A stretch of DNA of 63,346 nt, taken from NCBI RefSeq assembly GCF_018614615.1, contig NZ_JAGGOK010000075.1:1-63346 (forward strand), read 5' to 3'. Both the position numbers and the translations under genes were made by a program. The notes under the pieces are model-generated. The model did no database searches. It saw nothing but the letters and a program-made list of their open reading frames with translations, and was not told the DNA's origin. The DNA comes from Streptomyces sp. ISL-100. GTDB taxonomy: Bacteria; Actinomycetota; Actinomycetes; Streptomycetales; Streptomycetaceae. Of the stretch, positions 33,494 to 41,334 are shown one piece after another. How positions within the stretch are numbered: position 1 is the first letter of the stretch; every line of letters begins with the position of its first letter.

Positions 33494-35415
33494 GGCCTGA
33501 GTTCCATGGGAGTGAGGACCTGATCGACGCTGTCGCCGAGGTCGTCCCCGAGCGGCACGAGGAAGCGCCGGTCCAGGAAGCGATTGCCGCGCTCGCAGGT
33601 CGTCTCGGAGACGAACAGGCAGACGTGGCAGGCCGCCCCGTGCAGGAAGTCGGCCGGGTGCTGAGGCAGACGTTCGGCGCACAGCGGGTCGGACGAGCAG
33701 TGCGAGGCATCGCTCAGGGCCCGGCGCACAATGCGCTCGAAGTGGGGATCCTCGGCCAGTGAGACCAGGCCGCCGAGGGTTCCTTCGGAGTCGGGGACGG
33801 CGGTGTAGATAAGGATTCCGGTGCGGGGGTCGTCGGTGTCGCCGGCGTAGATGCGTTCCGCGAGGGAGGCGGAGTTGTAGCCGCACTCCAGGGCGATGGT
33901 GCGGATCAGGAGGTGGGAGAGAGTGTGCAGGGCGAGGTAGCGCTCTCCCGGCCAGCCGTACATCTCGTCGAAGTCACTCGTGATGCGGTCGGACTTACGG
34001 TTCCTGCGGAAGCGCTTGTACGCCTCACGATGCGCGTCCATCGCCGCCGATTTCCGCATCCGCTCCTCCCAGTTCGCCATCAGGTCCTCGCGGACCCGCA
34101 AGAAGATTCCCTCGCCGCGGACCTCGCTGGCGGGCACCCAGTGCTGCGCGGCGCGAGTGAGCCGGACCGGGGTGGCGATCTCGGGGGACTCGGGGTCGGG
34201 GGCGTCGAGGCGGGTGAACCCGGTCAGGGCGCGAGCCTCCCGCAGTCGCTCCACCTGGCGAAGGTCCGAGAAGAGGCCGCCGAGAGGAGAGGTGACGGGG
34301 ACCGGCGCGAGCGCGAAGTCGTCGGTGGGAGCGGGGAGTTGAGGTGCGGCGAAGACGGCCCATTCGGGTCCGAGGAGATCGGCCGCCACTGCCGCTGCTG
34401 GTTGCTCGGGCGCCGCGCCCGCGCGGTCGAGAACGCGCTGGCGGGCTTCGACCGCGCCGATGATCTCGGCCGGGTCGTAGTCCTTGAGATAGCCGTACGC
34501 CGGGGTCGCGGCGAGCACGTCGTACACCGCGGTGGAGGTGATCATCTTCAGCTCGGGCCACCGCTCCTCGACGAGCTCGGCGACGCGTTCGGTGGTGCCG
34601 GGCGGGAGGGCAAGTGCGCTGAGGGTGATGGGGAACCACTGGTTGGAGGCGCCGGCGACCATGAGGGTGGCCTCCTGGTCGCAGCCCTCGCGCTCGAACG
34701 TCCCCAGATGAGGGTGGCGGCCCCGGCAGGCGGGCAGGTTCTGGCGGCCGCGCTCGCCCATGGCGTCACGGATGTTGCGCTGAGTGCCGCAGGCCAGACA
34801 TTCGAGCGTGACGTTGGCTGCCTGGTTTCCGCCGTGGTCCTTCATGCGCAGACGCGGCCGAGGCGCGTGGGTGCACGGGGCGCCGTGGTGGACGAACGGG
34901 GTGTACGGGAATTCGTCCAGGTGGCCCGCGGTGCAGACCAGGGTGAAACGCGCGGCCACGGCCAGGGGCTTCTTGCCCTTGGCCCGGCAGTCGTGGACGA
35001 ACTTCGCCTCATGGGGGGTGCGCGGGTTGTTGTTGACGAAGGTGAACGCCTCGGTGTCGATGGCCGCCAGCTCATTGCAGGCGGTGCAGCGCATCCACTG
35101 GGGGAACGGGCTCACCGGCACTCCGATGCCCTGCGCGGCCAGGCCCTTCGGGTCGTTGTCGCTGCCCTCCAGCCAGGGGGCGGAGCGCAGTTCGGTGATC
35201 TGGTTCTCGCCGTAGAGCTGGAGAGAGCGGTTGACGGCGGCGCGCAGCCGGGGTTCGTCGATGACGTAGTCGGCGAGGCCGGTGTGGCTCCAGGAGTCGA
35301 GTCCCTTGACCAGGACGGAGAAGTTCGGCAGGTCGATGAGGGCTCCCACGCCTGCCGTGAACATCAGGTGGCTGGGCCGTGCCGAGCCGACCTTGCGGAA
35401 GTAGCCGCCGCTCAT
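33490..35415 (-). CDS. drmB: DISARM protein DrmB, DUF1998 helicase partner
   Basis: A 641-aa DrmB protein. It begins YFRKVGSARPSHLMFTAGVG, has several cysteine pairs (RCTACNE, LVCTAGHLDE, ECLACGTQR) and a C-terminal DUF1998 region with HTLSHLLIRTIALECGYNSA and zinc-type cysteines (CSSDPLC, CHVCLFVSETTC). DrmB forms a complex with the helicase DrmA that loads on DNA with a 5' single-stranded end. The ATG at complement 35415 overlaps the drmA stop by 4 bp (ATGA), consistent with stoichiometric production of the two. Confidence 0.9.
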   Translation of the reverse strand: MSGGYFRKVGSARPSHLMFTAGVGALIDLPNFSVLVKGLDSWSHTGLADYVIDEPRLRAAVNRSLQLYGENQITELRSAPWLEGSDNDPKGLAAQGIGVPVSPFPQWMRCTACNELAAIDTEAFTFVNNNPRTPHEAKFVHDCRAKGKKPLAVAARFTLVCTAGHLDEFPYTPFVHHGAPCTHAPRPRLRMKDHGGNQAANVTLECLACGTQRNIRDAMGERGRQNLPACRGRHPHLGTFEREGCDQEATLMVAGASNQWFPITLSALALPPGTTERVAELVEERWPELKMITSTAVYDVLAATPAYGYLKDYDPAEIIGAVEARQRVLDRAGAAPEQPAAAVAADLLGPEWAVFAAPQLPAPTDDFALAPVPVTSPLGGLFSDLRQVERLREARALTGFTRLDAPDPESPEIATPVRLTRAAQHWVPASEVRGEGIFLRVREDLMANWEERMRKSAAMDAHREAYKRFRRNRKSDRITSDFDEMYGWPGERYLALHTLSHLLIRTIALECGYNSASLAERIYAGDTDDPRTGILIYTAVPDSEGTLGGLVSLAEDPHFERIVRRALSDASHCSSDPLCAERLPQHPADFLHGAACHVCLFVSETTCERGNRFLDRRFLVPLGDDLGDSVDQVLTPMELRP

Positions 35416-38400
35416 CGCTGTCCCCGTCCGTTTCGCTTCGTCGTGCCGGTGTCCGGCTGCTGTCCGTATTCGTCGGTGTCGACGGGGCTGTCCGCCTGCT
35501 CGCCGTCGGCTCGTCCACCGGTCCCGAAACGCCATCCGGGTCCGCCGTGCGCGGATTGCTCCATGAAGATCCCGCCGTTGCCGCCGCCCGGGAGTAGGAG
35601 GTTGAGCTCGTTCTCCGTCTCACGCATGGACATCGGTACGGTCAGCACATCCCAGCGTGCTCCGTCGGCCCGCCGCAGGAGCGGGGTGACGAGGGCGTCC
35701 TTCTTCTTTTCCTTGCGGTAGCCGAGCACTCCGCCGGCTGAACGCCGGTTCATCCACTCGTCCTTGAGTGTGGCGATCCGGTCGGCCAGGTACTCCCTGG
35801 CCCGTTCCCCGCCGACTCGGTCGGCGCGTTCGAGGAGCCGCTGCTCGACGCGGGCGGCGATCTCGCCGTCGAGGTCGATGGTGGAGGCATCGGTATTGCG
35901 TGAGTTCTCGTGCGCGGCCTGCCGCAGCGCCGCGATGTAGGTGGGGGCGGTGCCCCGGTCGAGGGCGCGGCGGGTGAAGGGGGTCACCGACAGGGCTTCG
36001 ACCTGCCGGTAGAAGGTGGCGTGGTAGTGCCCGAAGTCCTCGAAGTGAGCGAGGTCGCGCGGTCGCGACCAGTTGTAGAGGGTGACGACCAGGCCGGGGC
36101 GCTGGGTGTCACGTCCGACGCGGGAGGACGCCTGAATGTACTCGGCGGTGTTCTTGGGCTGGCCCACCACCAGCATCAGCCCGAACCGGGAGACGTCCAC
36201 GCCGACCTGGAGCATGGAGGTGGCGAGCACCACGTCCACCGCCCGCTTGTGCGGGTGCGCCGGAAGGACCCGGGGGTCGCGCTTGTCGCGCCGGGCCTCG
36301 ATGACCTCGGCGAGTACGGCACGACGACGCGCGGACGTCTCAAGCTCCGGGTCGAAGCCGGACTCCAGGCGCTTGAGCGTGGCGCCGATCTCGGCGGAGG
36401 AGATACGGGAGGTCAACTCCTGGATCTCCAGCATGCCGGTGCGGGAGACGATGCGGTCGGCGATCGTGTCCCGGCCCTTGCGGCTGCCGTTCCTGCGCAC
36501 CCGGGTGGTGATGTCGTCGTCCAAGTAGCGCCGCATGCCAGCCAGTTCACGGGTGGCATTGAAGTAGCCGACGAGCGTCATGTACGGGTCGGCCGGTGTG
36601 CCGTGGTTGTCGAAGAGCTGCTGTGCGCCGAGGATCAGGATCTCGGCGACGCGGATCTCGGCGGCCTTGAGGCGGGTGCCGTGGGCGCAGATCCCGAGGT
36701 AGCGGCGGCCGGGATGCTCGCGGCTCAATTCGACCTGCCGGGAGAAGAACGTGTCGCCCACGTCCACCACCTGGGGCGGGAAGACGGCGACCTGTCGTCC
36801 GAAGACGCCGCGCACCTGGTCGGCGGCGCGCTTGGTGGTGGCCGTCGAGGCGACGATCTTCGGTCCGGTCTCCACCCGTCGACCGTCCGGGGCGGTGTGA
36901 CTCCAGGTGCACAGCTGGTCGACGGCGGCCTCGAAGAGCCCGACCGTGGTGCCCAATGCACCGGAGATCAAGTGCAGTTCGTCCTGGATGATGAGGTCCG
37001 GAGGCCGCAGTCGAGTGACGGGCCGGGCCGTGGTGGCGCGCAGTGCGCCGCGGGTGGTGTGCCGGCTGCGGCAGCCAGTCTGTTCGTCGAGGTCGTCATG
37101 GCGGTAGCCGTGACGTTCGCACCAGGTGGTGACCCGGCCGAAGAGCAGCCCGGAGTATCCGTTCCAAGGGAGCTGGGCGAGCTTGTCGACGGTGGCGATG
37201 ACCATGGCCGGGGCGAGCCGGTAGATCTCCTCGTCCACGGTGAGCACGGGGATGCCCTCGCCCGGAGCGCTCAGCCGCGAGAACGGGCACCGTGACTCTT
37301 CGGGGCCTTCCCCGCGCGGGCAGTAGAGCAGCACCCGCCGCCGGTCGTCGTCCTCCCGCATGTCCCGGTGCGCCTTGAGACCCTGTCCGCACCACGGGCA
37401 GCTGAGGACCTGGATCACCCGGGCGTGCTTGTCGCTGCCGCTCTCCCGGGACCCGGCGATCTGCTCGCGCGCTTCGTTGTACCAGTTCGGCGAGACCGAG
37501 GTCCCTACCCACAAGCCGATCCGGAACGGGGTCTTCCCCCACCGCTTGGGGTGCTCGCACGCCCCGCGCGCCTCGCATTCCGGCCGCTCGCAGCGCACCC
37601 GCCCGTACTCCTCGCGGCGCAGCTGCTCGGCCGCGCACACCAAGGCCGCGGCGCGCTGGAACTGTTGGGCTGTGAGCAGCCGCAGCGTGTAGCGCATCAG
37701 CACGCCGACGCCCGCTTCACCGCTGTACGCCCCGGCGCCGCTGCCGAGCACGCCCTGGAGCCGGCGCAGCGCGAACGTGTAGGCGGCCAGGCCCAGGTAT
37801 GCCTCTGTCTTGCCGCCACCGGTCGGGAAGAACAGCAGGTCGACGAGGGCCTCGCGGCCGGTTCCGCGATGGGGGTGGGACGGGTCGGTCAGCGAGTCGA
37901 GGTTGAGCAGCACGAACGCCAGCTGGAAGGGGCGCCAGCTCGCGCCCGCAGGGCCCCTGTCGTACACGGTCTTCCGGGCGACGGCGTACGAGGCGACGTC
38001 GTCCTCGGCGCCCAGGCGCGCCCGCTCGGCGGCGATGGCGGTGTTACGGCGCTGGAGCGCCATGGCCCGGTTGGCGAAGCGGAACGCCTCAAGAGCGGTG
38101 TCGTCGGTGCCGAGCCGGGAGATTCCCGCCCCGATCCGGACGCACACGTCCTCGGCCTGGACGATCGCGGCGAGCGCGGCTTCCCGGAGGTCCTCCGGCA
38201 GCGTCTGTGCGGTCGCCCGCTGCTCGGCCAGCCAGCTCCGGTAGCCCGCGGCGAGCGGCGACAGGGCGTCGGTCAGCTCGGCGCGGCGGCCGGGCACGGC
38301 CAGCTCGGACAGTGCGTCCATGGAGAGTTCGAGGCCGGCGAGCCGGTCCTCGGCGCGGACGTCGGGCGCGGTGGTGTCCCGTACGTCGTACTCGGGAAGC

Positions 38401-39374
38401 CAGGTGGTCGCCAGCCGGTACGCTCGCCGCTCGCCGCGCCGCACCGCGGCGTGGACGGCGACATTGCGGCCGATGGCGTGCCGCAGGCTGTCGCGGTAGA
38501 GCAGCCGAAGGCGGCGCTCCTCGGCGTCTTCGGCGGCTGCTCCCGTGCCGACTCCCGCGGTGAGCGGGTCGTCGACGGGCAGGAAGACGGCCGCCGTCCC
38601 GTCGGCGAAGGCGGTGGCGGCGAGCCCGGCCTGGAACAGCCAGTTGGCGTCCCGCTGTTCGTTCAGCTCGGGCAGGAGATTGACCAGGGAGACCTCCACC
38701 ACGCGCAGGTCCTCCTCCCCGGGTGCGCCGGCCCTCTCGCGGACCCTCACGTCGAGGATCACCCCGGCGTCGGCGTCCCCCTCCAGCGGGTCGGGGGAGT
38801 GGTTCCCCGGCCGGGTGACGTCGATGTCCCGGGTGTGGCTGACCGGTTCACGGCCCCACGCCCGGCGCACACGGTTGCGGGTGGGCGCCTGCGCGTGCTC
38901 GTCCTCGCCGTGCTCCTCGGTCAGCGCATACCGCCCCCAGGAGGCGGTCACGGTGAGCGTGCCGATCGAGGCGGGGACGACGAAAGAGAGCCCCATGGAG
39001 GAGGCCCAGATACGCCCGGACGCCTGCGGGGTCAGCCGCTCGGGAAGCTCGCCGTCATCCCCCTCGGCATCCCCGCCCTGCTCCATGTCGCCCTCCTGGG
39101 CGGCGGCCCGCGCGATCCGCACCCGCGTGTCGTCGCCGGCCCGGGGCCCGAGCATCCCCACCAGATAGCGGTCGCGCGGCCCTGCGGAGTGCTGCGGCAG
39201 CTGCTCGGTCTCCCCGTCCCAGGGGCCGAGCAGATCGCGGCGGATGTACGTGCCGAGGCCGTCGCGTGCGTCGTAGGAGTCGCCGGGCAGGAAGGTGTTC
39301 GGCACCTCGGTGAGCGGGTGCGGGACCGTGGGGGCCGGGGGCGGCGTGGACTGTGCGGGCATGGGGTGGGTCAC
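35412..39374 (-). CDS. drmA: DISARM helicase DrmA
   Basis: A 1320-aa superfamily 2 helicase of DISARM. Walker A is LLFFPTGGGKTEAYLG (about 515-530), the Walker B variant is IIQDELHLI (about 795) rather than DEAD/DEAH, followed by ASTATTKRAADQ. Lobe 2 shows MLQVGVDVSRFGLML and ASSRVGRD (about 1055-1090). A cysteine-rich insertion (RCERPECEARGACEHP, CPWCGQ) lies between motifs I and II. The start used is GTG at complement 39374 after GGAAAGGG; an ATG four codons later is an alternative. It leads the drmABC unit. Confidence 0.92.
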   Translation of the reverse strand: MTHPMPAQSTPPPAPTVPHPLTEVPNTFLPGDSYDARDGLGTYIRRDLLGPWDGETEQLPQHSAGPRDRYLVGMLGPRAGDDTRVRIARAAAQEGDMEQGGDAEGDDGELPERLTPQASGRIWASSMGLSFVVPASIGTLTVTASWGRYALTEEHGEDEHAQAPTRNRVRRAWGREPVSHTRDIDVTRPGNHSPDPLEGDADAGVILDVRVRERAGAPGEEDLRVVEVSLVNLLPELNEQRDANWLFQAGLAATAFADGTAAVFLPVDDPLTAGVGTGAAAEDAEERRLRLLYRDSLRHAIGRNVAVHAAVRRGERRAYRLATTWLPEYDVRDTTAPDVRAEDRLAGLELSMDALSELAVPGRRAELTDALSPLAAGYRSWLAEQRATAQTLPEDLREAALAAIVQAEDVCVRIGAGISRLGTDDTALEAFRFANRAMALQRRNTAIAAERARLGAEDDVASYAVARKTVYDRGPAGASWRPFQLAFVLLNLDSLTDPSHPHRGTGREALVDLLFFPTGGGKTEAYLGLAAYTFALRRLQGVLGSGAGAYSGEAGVGVLMRYTLRLLTAQQFQRAAALVCAAEQLRREEYGRVRCERPECEARGACEHPKRWGKTPFRIGLWVGTSVSPNWYNEAREQIAGSRESGSDKHARVIQVLSCPWCGQGLKAHRDMREDDDRRRVLLYCPRGEGPEESRCPFSRLSAPGEGIPVLTVDEEIYRLAPAMVIATVDKLAQLPWNGYSGLLFGRVTTWCERHGYRHDDLDEQTGCRSRHTTRGALRATTARPVTRLRPPDLIIQDELHLISGALGTTVGLFEAAVDQLCTWSHTAPDGRRVETGPKIVASTATTKRAADQVRGVFGRQVAVFPPQVVDVGDTFFSRQVELSREHPGRRYLGICAHGTRLKAAEIRVAEILILGAQQLFDNHGTPADPYMTLVGYFNATRELAGMRRYLDDDITTRVRRNGSRKGRDTIADRIVSRTGMLEIQELTSRISSAEIGATLKRLESGFDPELETSARRRAVLAEVIEARRDKRDPRVLPAHPHKRAVDVVLATSMLQVGVDVSRFGLMLVVGQPKNTAEYIQASSRVGRDTQRPGLVVTLYNWSRPRDLAHFEDFGHYHATFYRQVEALSVTPFTRRALDRGTAPTYIAALRQAAHENSRNTDASTIDLDGEIAARVEQRLLERADRVGGERAREYLADRIATLKDEWMNRRSAGGVLGYRKEKKKDALVTPLLRRADGARWDVLTVPMSMRETENELNLLLPGGGNGGIFMEQSAHGGPGWRFGTGGRADGEQADSPVDTDEYGQQPDTGTTKRNGRGQR

Positions 39375-39460
39375 GGCCCTTTCCGTACGGCTGAGGGGAT
39401 ACCACGAGACTATCCGGGGCCACTGACAATCGACTCCGGAACAGCATGCGGGGCGTTGAC

Positions 39461-39916
39461 TTAGTTCACAAGCTGATTACTGTTGTTCGGGGAGTGGGGC
39501 TGTGGGCTGCGGGTCAGTTCGGCCCAGACGGTCTTGGTGCAGTTGTCGCGTACGAACCAGTCCCAGCGGTCGGCGGTCGCGGCGACCAGGAGGAGGCCGC
39601 GGCCGGATGTCGTGTACGGGGGAGGGGGTGTGGGGAGCCCGTGCTTGCTGTCGGCGGGGGTGCGCGGGAAGCGGTCGGGGCGGGTGTCGGTGACCTCGAC
39701 GCGGACGTGGGTGAGGTCGGGTGCGAGGTGGAGGCCGACCTCGAAGTCCCGGCCGGGCGTACGGCCGTGGGTGATCGCGTTCGCCGCGAACTCTGCGAGG
39801 ACGGTCGCCACGGCACGGGAGAGGTCGCCGGCGGGCGGTGTGCCGTGCTCGGCGAGGTGCTGTACGGCGAGGAGGCGGGCGAGGCGGGCGCCGCGCAGGG
39901 TGGAGCTGAACCGCAT
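39461..39916 (-). CDS. HATPase_c (anti-sigma/RsbW-like) ATP-binding protein
   Basis: A 151-aa GHKL-type ATPase domain protein common in Streptomyces. The N box is VLAEFAANAITHGRTPGRDF, and later TSGRGLLLVAATADRWDWF carries the G box. Such proteins are paired with XRE/DUF397 regulators in WhiJ-like loci, where the HATPase can act like an anti-sigma or anti-regulator kinase. Here it is upstream of drmA in the same direction (86-bp gap) and divergent from an XRE-DUF397 pair, which places the module inside the DISARM locus. Confidence 0.85.
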   Translation of the reverse strand: MRFSSTLRGARLARLLAVQHLAEHGTPPAGDLSRAVATVLAEFAANAITHGRTPGRDFEVGLHLAPDLTHVRVEVTDTRPDRFPRTPADSKHGLPTPPPPYTTSGRGLLLVAATADRWDWFVRDNCTKTVWAELTRSPQPHSPNNSNQLVN

Positions 39917-40157
39917 CCGGAAAAACGGGAGTTGGGCGGTCGAGGGGGGAACCAGGGGTGCGGTGGGGGGAGTTTTACTTCATAGGGTAACTGTCCCGTC
40001 ACGCGGATAGCCTGACCAGGTCGTCTGTCCGTACCGAATCGGCGGGTGCGGGTGGGGTGTTGGTTTGTACGGGGTGCGGGCCGTGACCTCATGAGGATGG
40101 GGCGCGTTGGATTCGGCTCGTACGCGAGCACGGTGCGACAGCGGGAGTGTGAGGCGG

Positions 40158-41054
40158 ATGATCGCGAGGGGCAGCGGGAGCGGCGCGGCGGGTGGCGGCC
40201 TTGAGCAACGGAGCCCGCGCGCCCGGCGGGAGCGAGGGAGGGGGCCTGATGACGACCGCCCCGCGATCTGGGTCGGCTACGGCAAGCTGCTGAAGCTGTT
40301 CCGGGACAAGGCGGGCCTGAGCCAGGAAGCCCTCGCGGAGGCGGTGGGCTACTCGTACGAGCAGACGGCCTCGATCGAGCAGGGTCGGCGGCCGGCGAAG
40401 GCGCGGTTTACGGAGCGGGCGGAGGAAGTGCTGGGGGCTGGTGGGGTGTTGGCGGCGTTGCAGGAGGAGGTGGATCTGGCGCGACTGCCGAGGTTCTTCC
40501 GCAACTATGCGGTGCTTGAGGCGGAGGCGCTGAGCTTCTTCTGGTACGGCGGCTATGTCGTCCCTGGCCTGTTGCAGACCGAGGGTTACGCGCGGGCGCT
40601 CCTCGGGGCGCACTTCCCGCCCGTGTCCGACGAGTTGCTTGAGGGACGCCTGTCGGCCCGGATGGACAGGCAGCGGCTGCTTGACCGGCAGGAACCTCCG
40701 GTTGTGGCGACGTTCTTGATCGAGGAAGTGGTACTGCATCGGCCGGTGGGTGGAGCTGTGGTGATGAAGCGCCAGTTCCAGCAACTCCTGGAGCGGGGCG
40801 GCGAGCGCAACATCCAGATTCAGATCGTGCCCACCGCTCTCGGGGCGCATCCGGGCCTCAACGGGTCGATGGTGCTCCTTGAAACAGCGGAGCGGAAGCA
40901 GGTGGCCTATGTGGAGTCGCAGGACATCGGGATGGTCGTCTCGGAGCCGGATAAGGTCAGTGACCTCTGGCTGCGCTATGGGATGCTGCGGTCGCAGGCC
41001 CTCAACATCGGCGAGTCTGCGCGCCTGATCGAACGCGTCATGGGAGAGCTATGA
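40158..41054 (+). CDS. XRE-family regulator with DUF5753 sensor domain
   Basis: A 298-aa regulator of the WhiJ-like class. A helix-turn-helix at about residues 40-95 (LLKLFRDKAGLSQEALAEAV, GYSYEQTASIEQGRRPAKAR) is followed by a DUF5753 domain (about 110-285; LEAEALSFFWYGGYVVPGLL, TEGYARALL, IQIVPTALGAHPGLNGSMVL). In Streptomyces these proteins repress promoters until bound by a small DUF397 partner. The ATG at 40158 is next to GAGGCGG. The downstream DUF397 gene overlaps by 4 bp. Its location between drmMI and drmA suggests it may govern DISARM expression. Confidence 0.88.
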   Translation: MIARGSGSGAAGGGLEQRSPRARRERGRGPDDDRPAIWVGYGKLLKLFRDKAGLSQEALAEAVGYSYEQTASIEQGRRPAKARFTERAEEVLGAGGVLAALQEEVDLARLPRFFRNYAVLEAEALSFFWYGGYVVPGLLQTEGYARALLGAHFPPVSDELLEGRLSARMDRQRLLDRQEPPVVATFLIEEVVLHRPVGGAVVMKRQFQQLLERGGERNIQIQIVPTALGAHPGLNGSMVLLETAERKQVAYVESQDIGMVVSEPDKVSDLWLRYGMLRSQALNIGESARLIERVMGEL

Positions 41055-41263
41055 GCAACAACCAGTCCCCGCATGGCACTTCGGACCTGAAGTGGTTCAA
41101 GAGCAGCTACAGCGGCACCGGCGGAGGTGAGTGCGTGGAGGTGGCCACCGCCGAGAGCGCGGTGTACGTCCGCGACTCGAAGCGCGGGTGGGGCCCGGTG
41201 CTGAGTGTCGCGGCGGGGGAGTGGGCGGAGTTCGTGCGGTTCGCGAGTGGGCGAGTCATCTGA
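41051..41263 (+). CDS. DUF397 small regulator partner
   Basis: A 70-aa DUF397 protein with the full family pattern: LKWFKSSYSGTGGGECVEVA, then VYVRDSKRGWGPVLSVAAGE and WAEFVRFASG. DUF397 proteins bind and modulate the cognate XRE/DUF5753 repressor. It overlaps the stop of that gene by 4 bp (ATGA), so the two are co-translated. The unit ends at a stem-loop (41277-41325) that separates it from convergent drmMI. Confidence 0.9.
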   Translation: MSNNQSPHGTSDLKWFKSSYSGTGGGECVEVATAESAVYVRDSKRGWGPVLSVAAGEWAEFVRFASGRVI

Positions 41264-41276
41264 CCAGGCGGCCTCT

Positions 41277-41325
41277 GTGGGTGCCCTCCGCCGGGAAGCC
41301 GGGTGGAGGGCAAGGGCACACCCAC
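41277..41325. terminator. Stem-loop between DUF397 and drmMI
   Basis: GTGGGTGCCCTCC (41277-41289) can pair in two blocks with GGAGGGC (41305-41311) and ACCCAC (41320-41325), leaving a bulge. It lies between two convergent 3' ends, so it probably stops transcription from both sides and separates drmD-drmMI from drmABC. Confidence 0.6.
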
Positions 41326-41334
41326 GTTGGCGGC

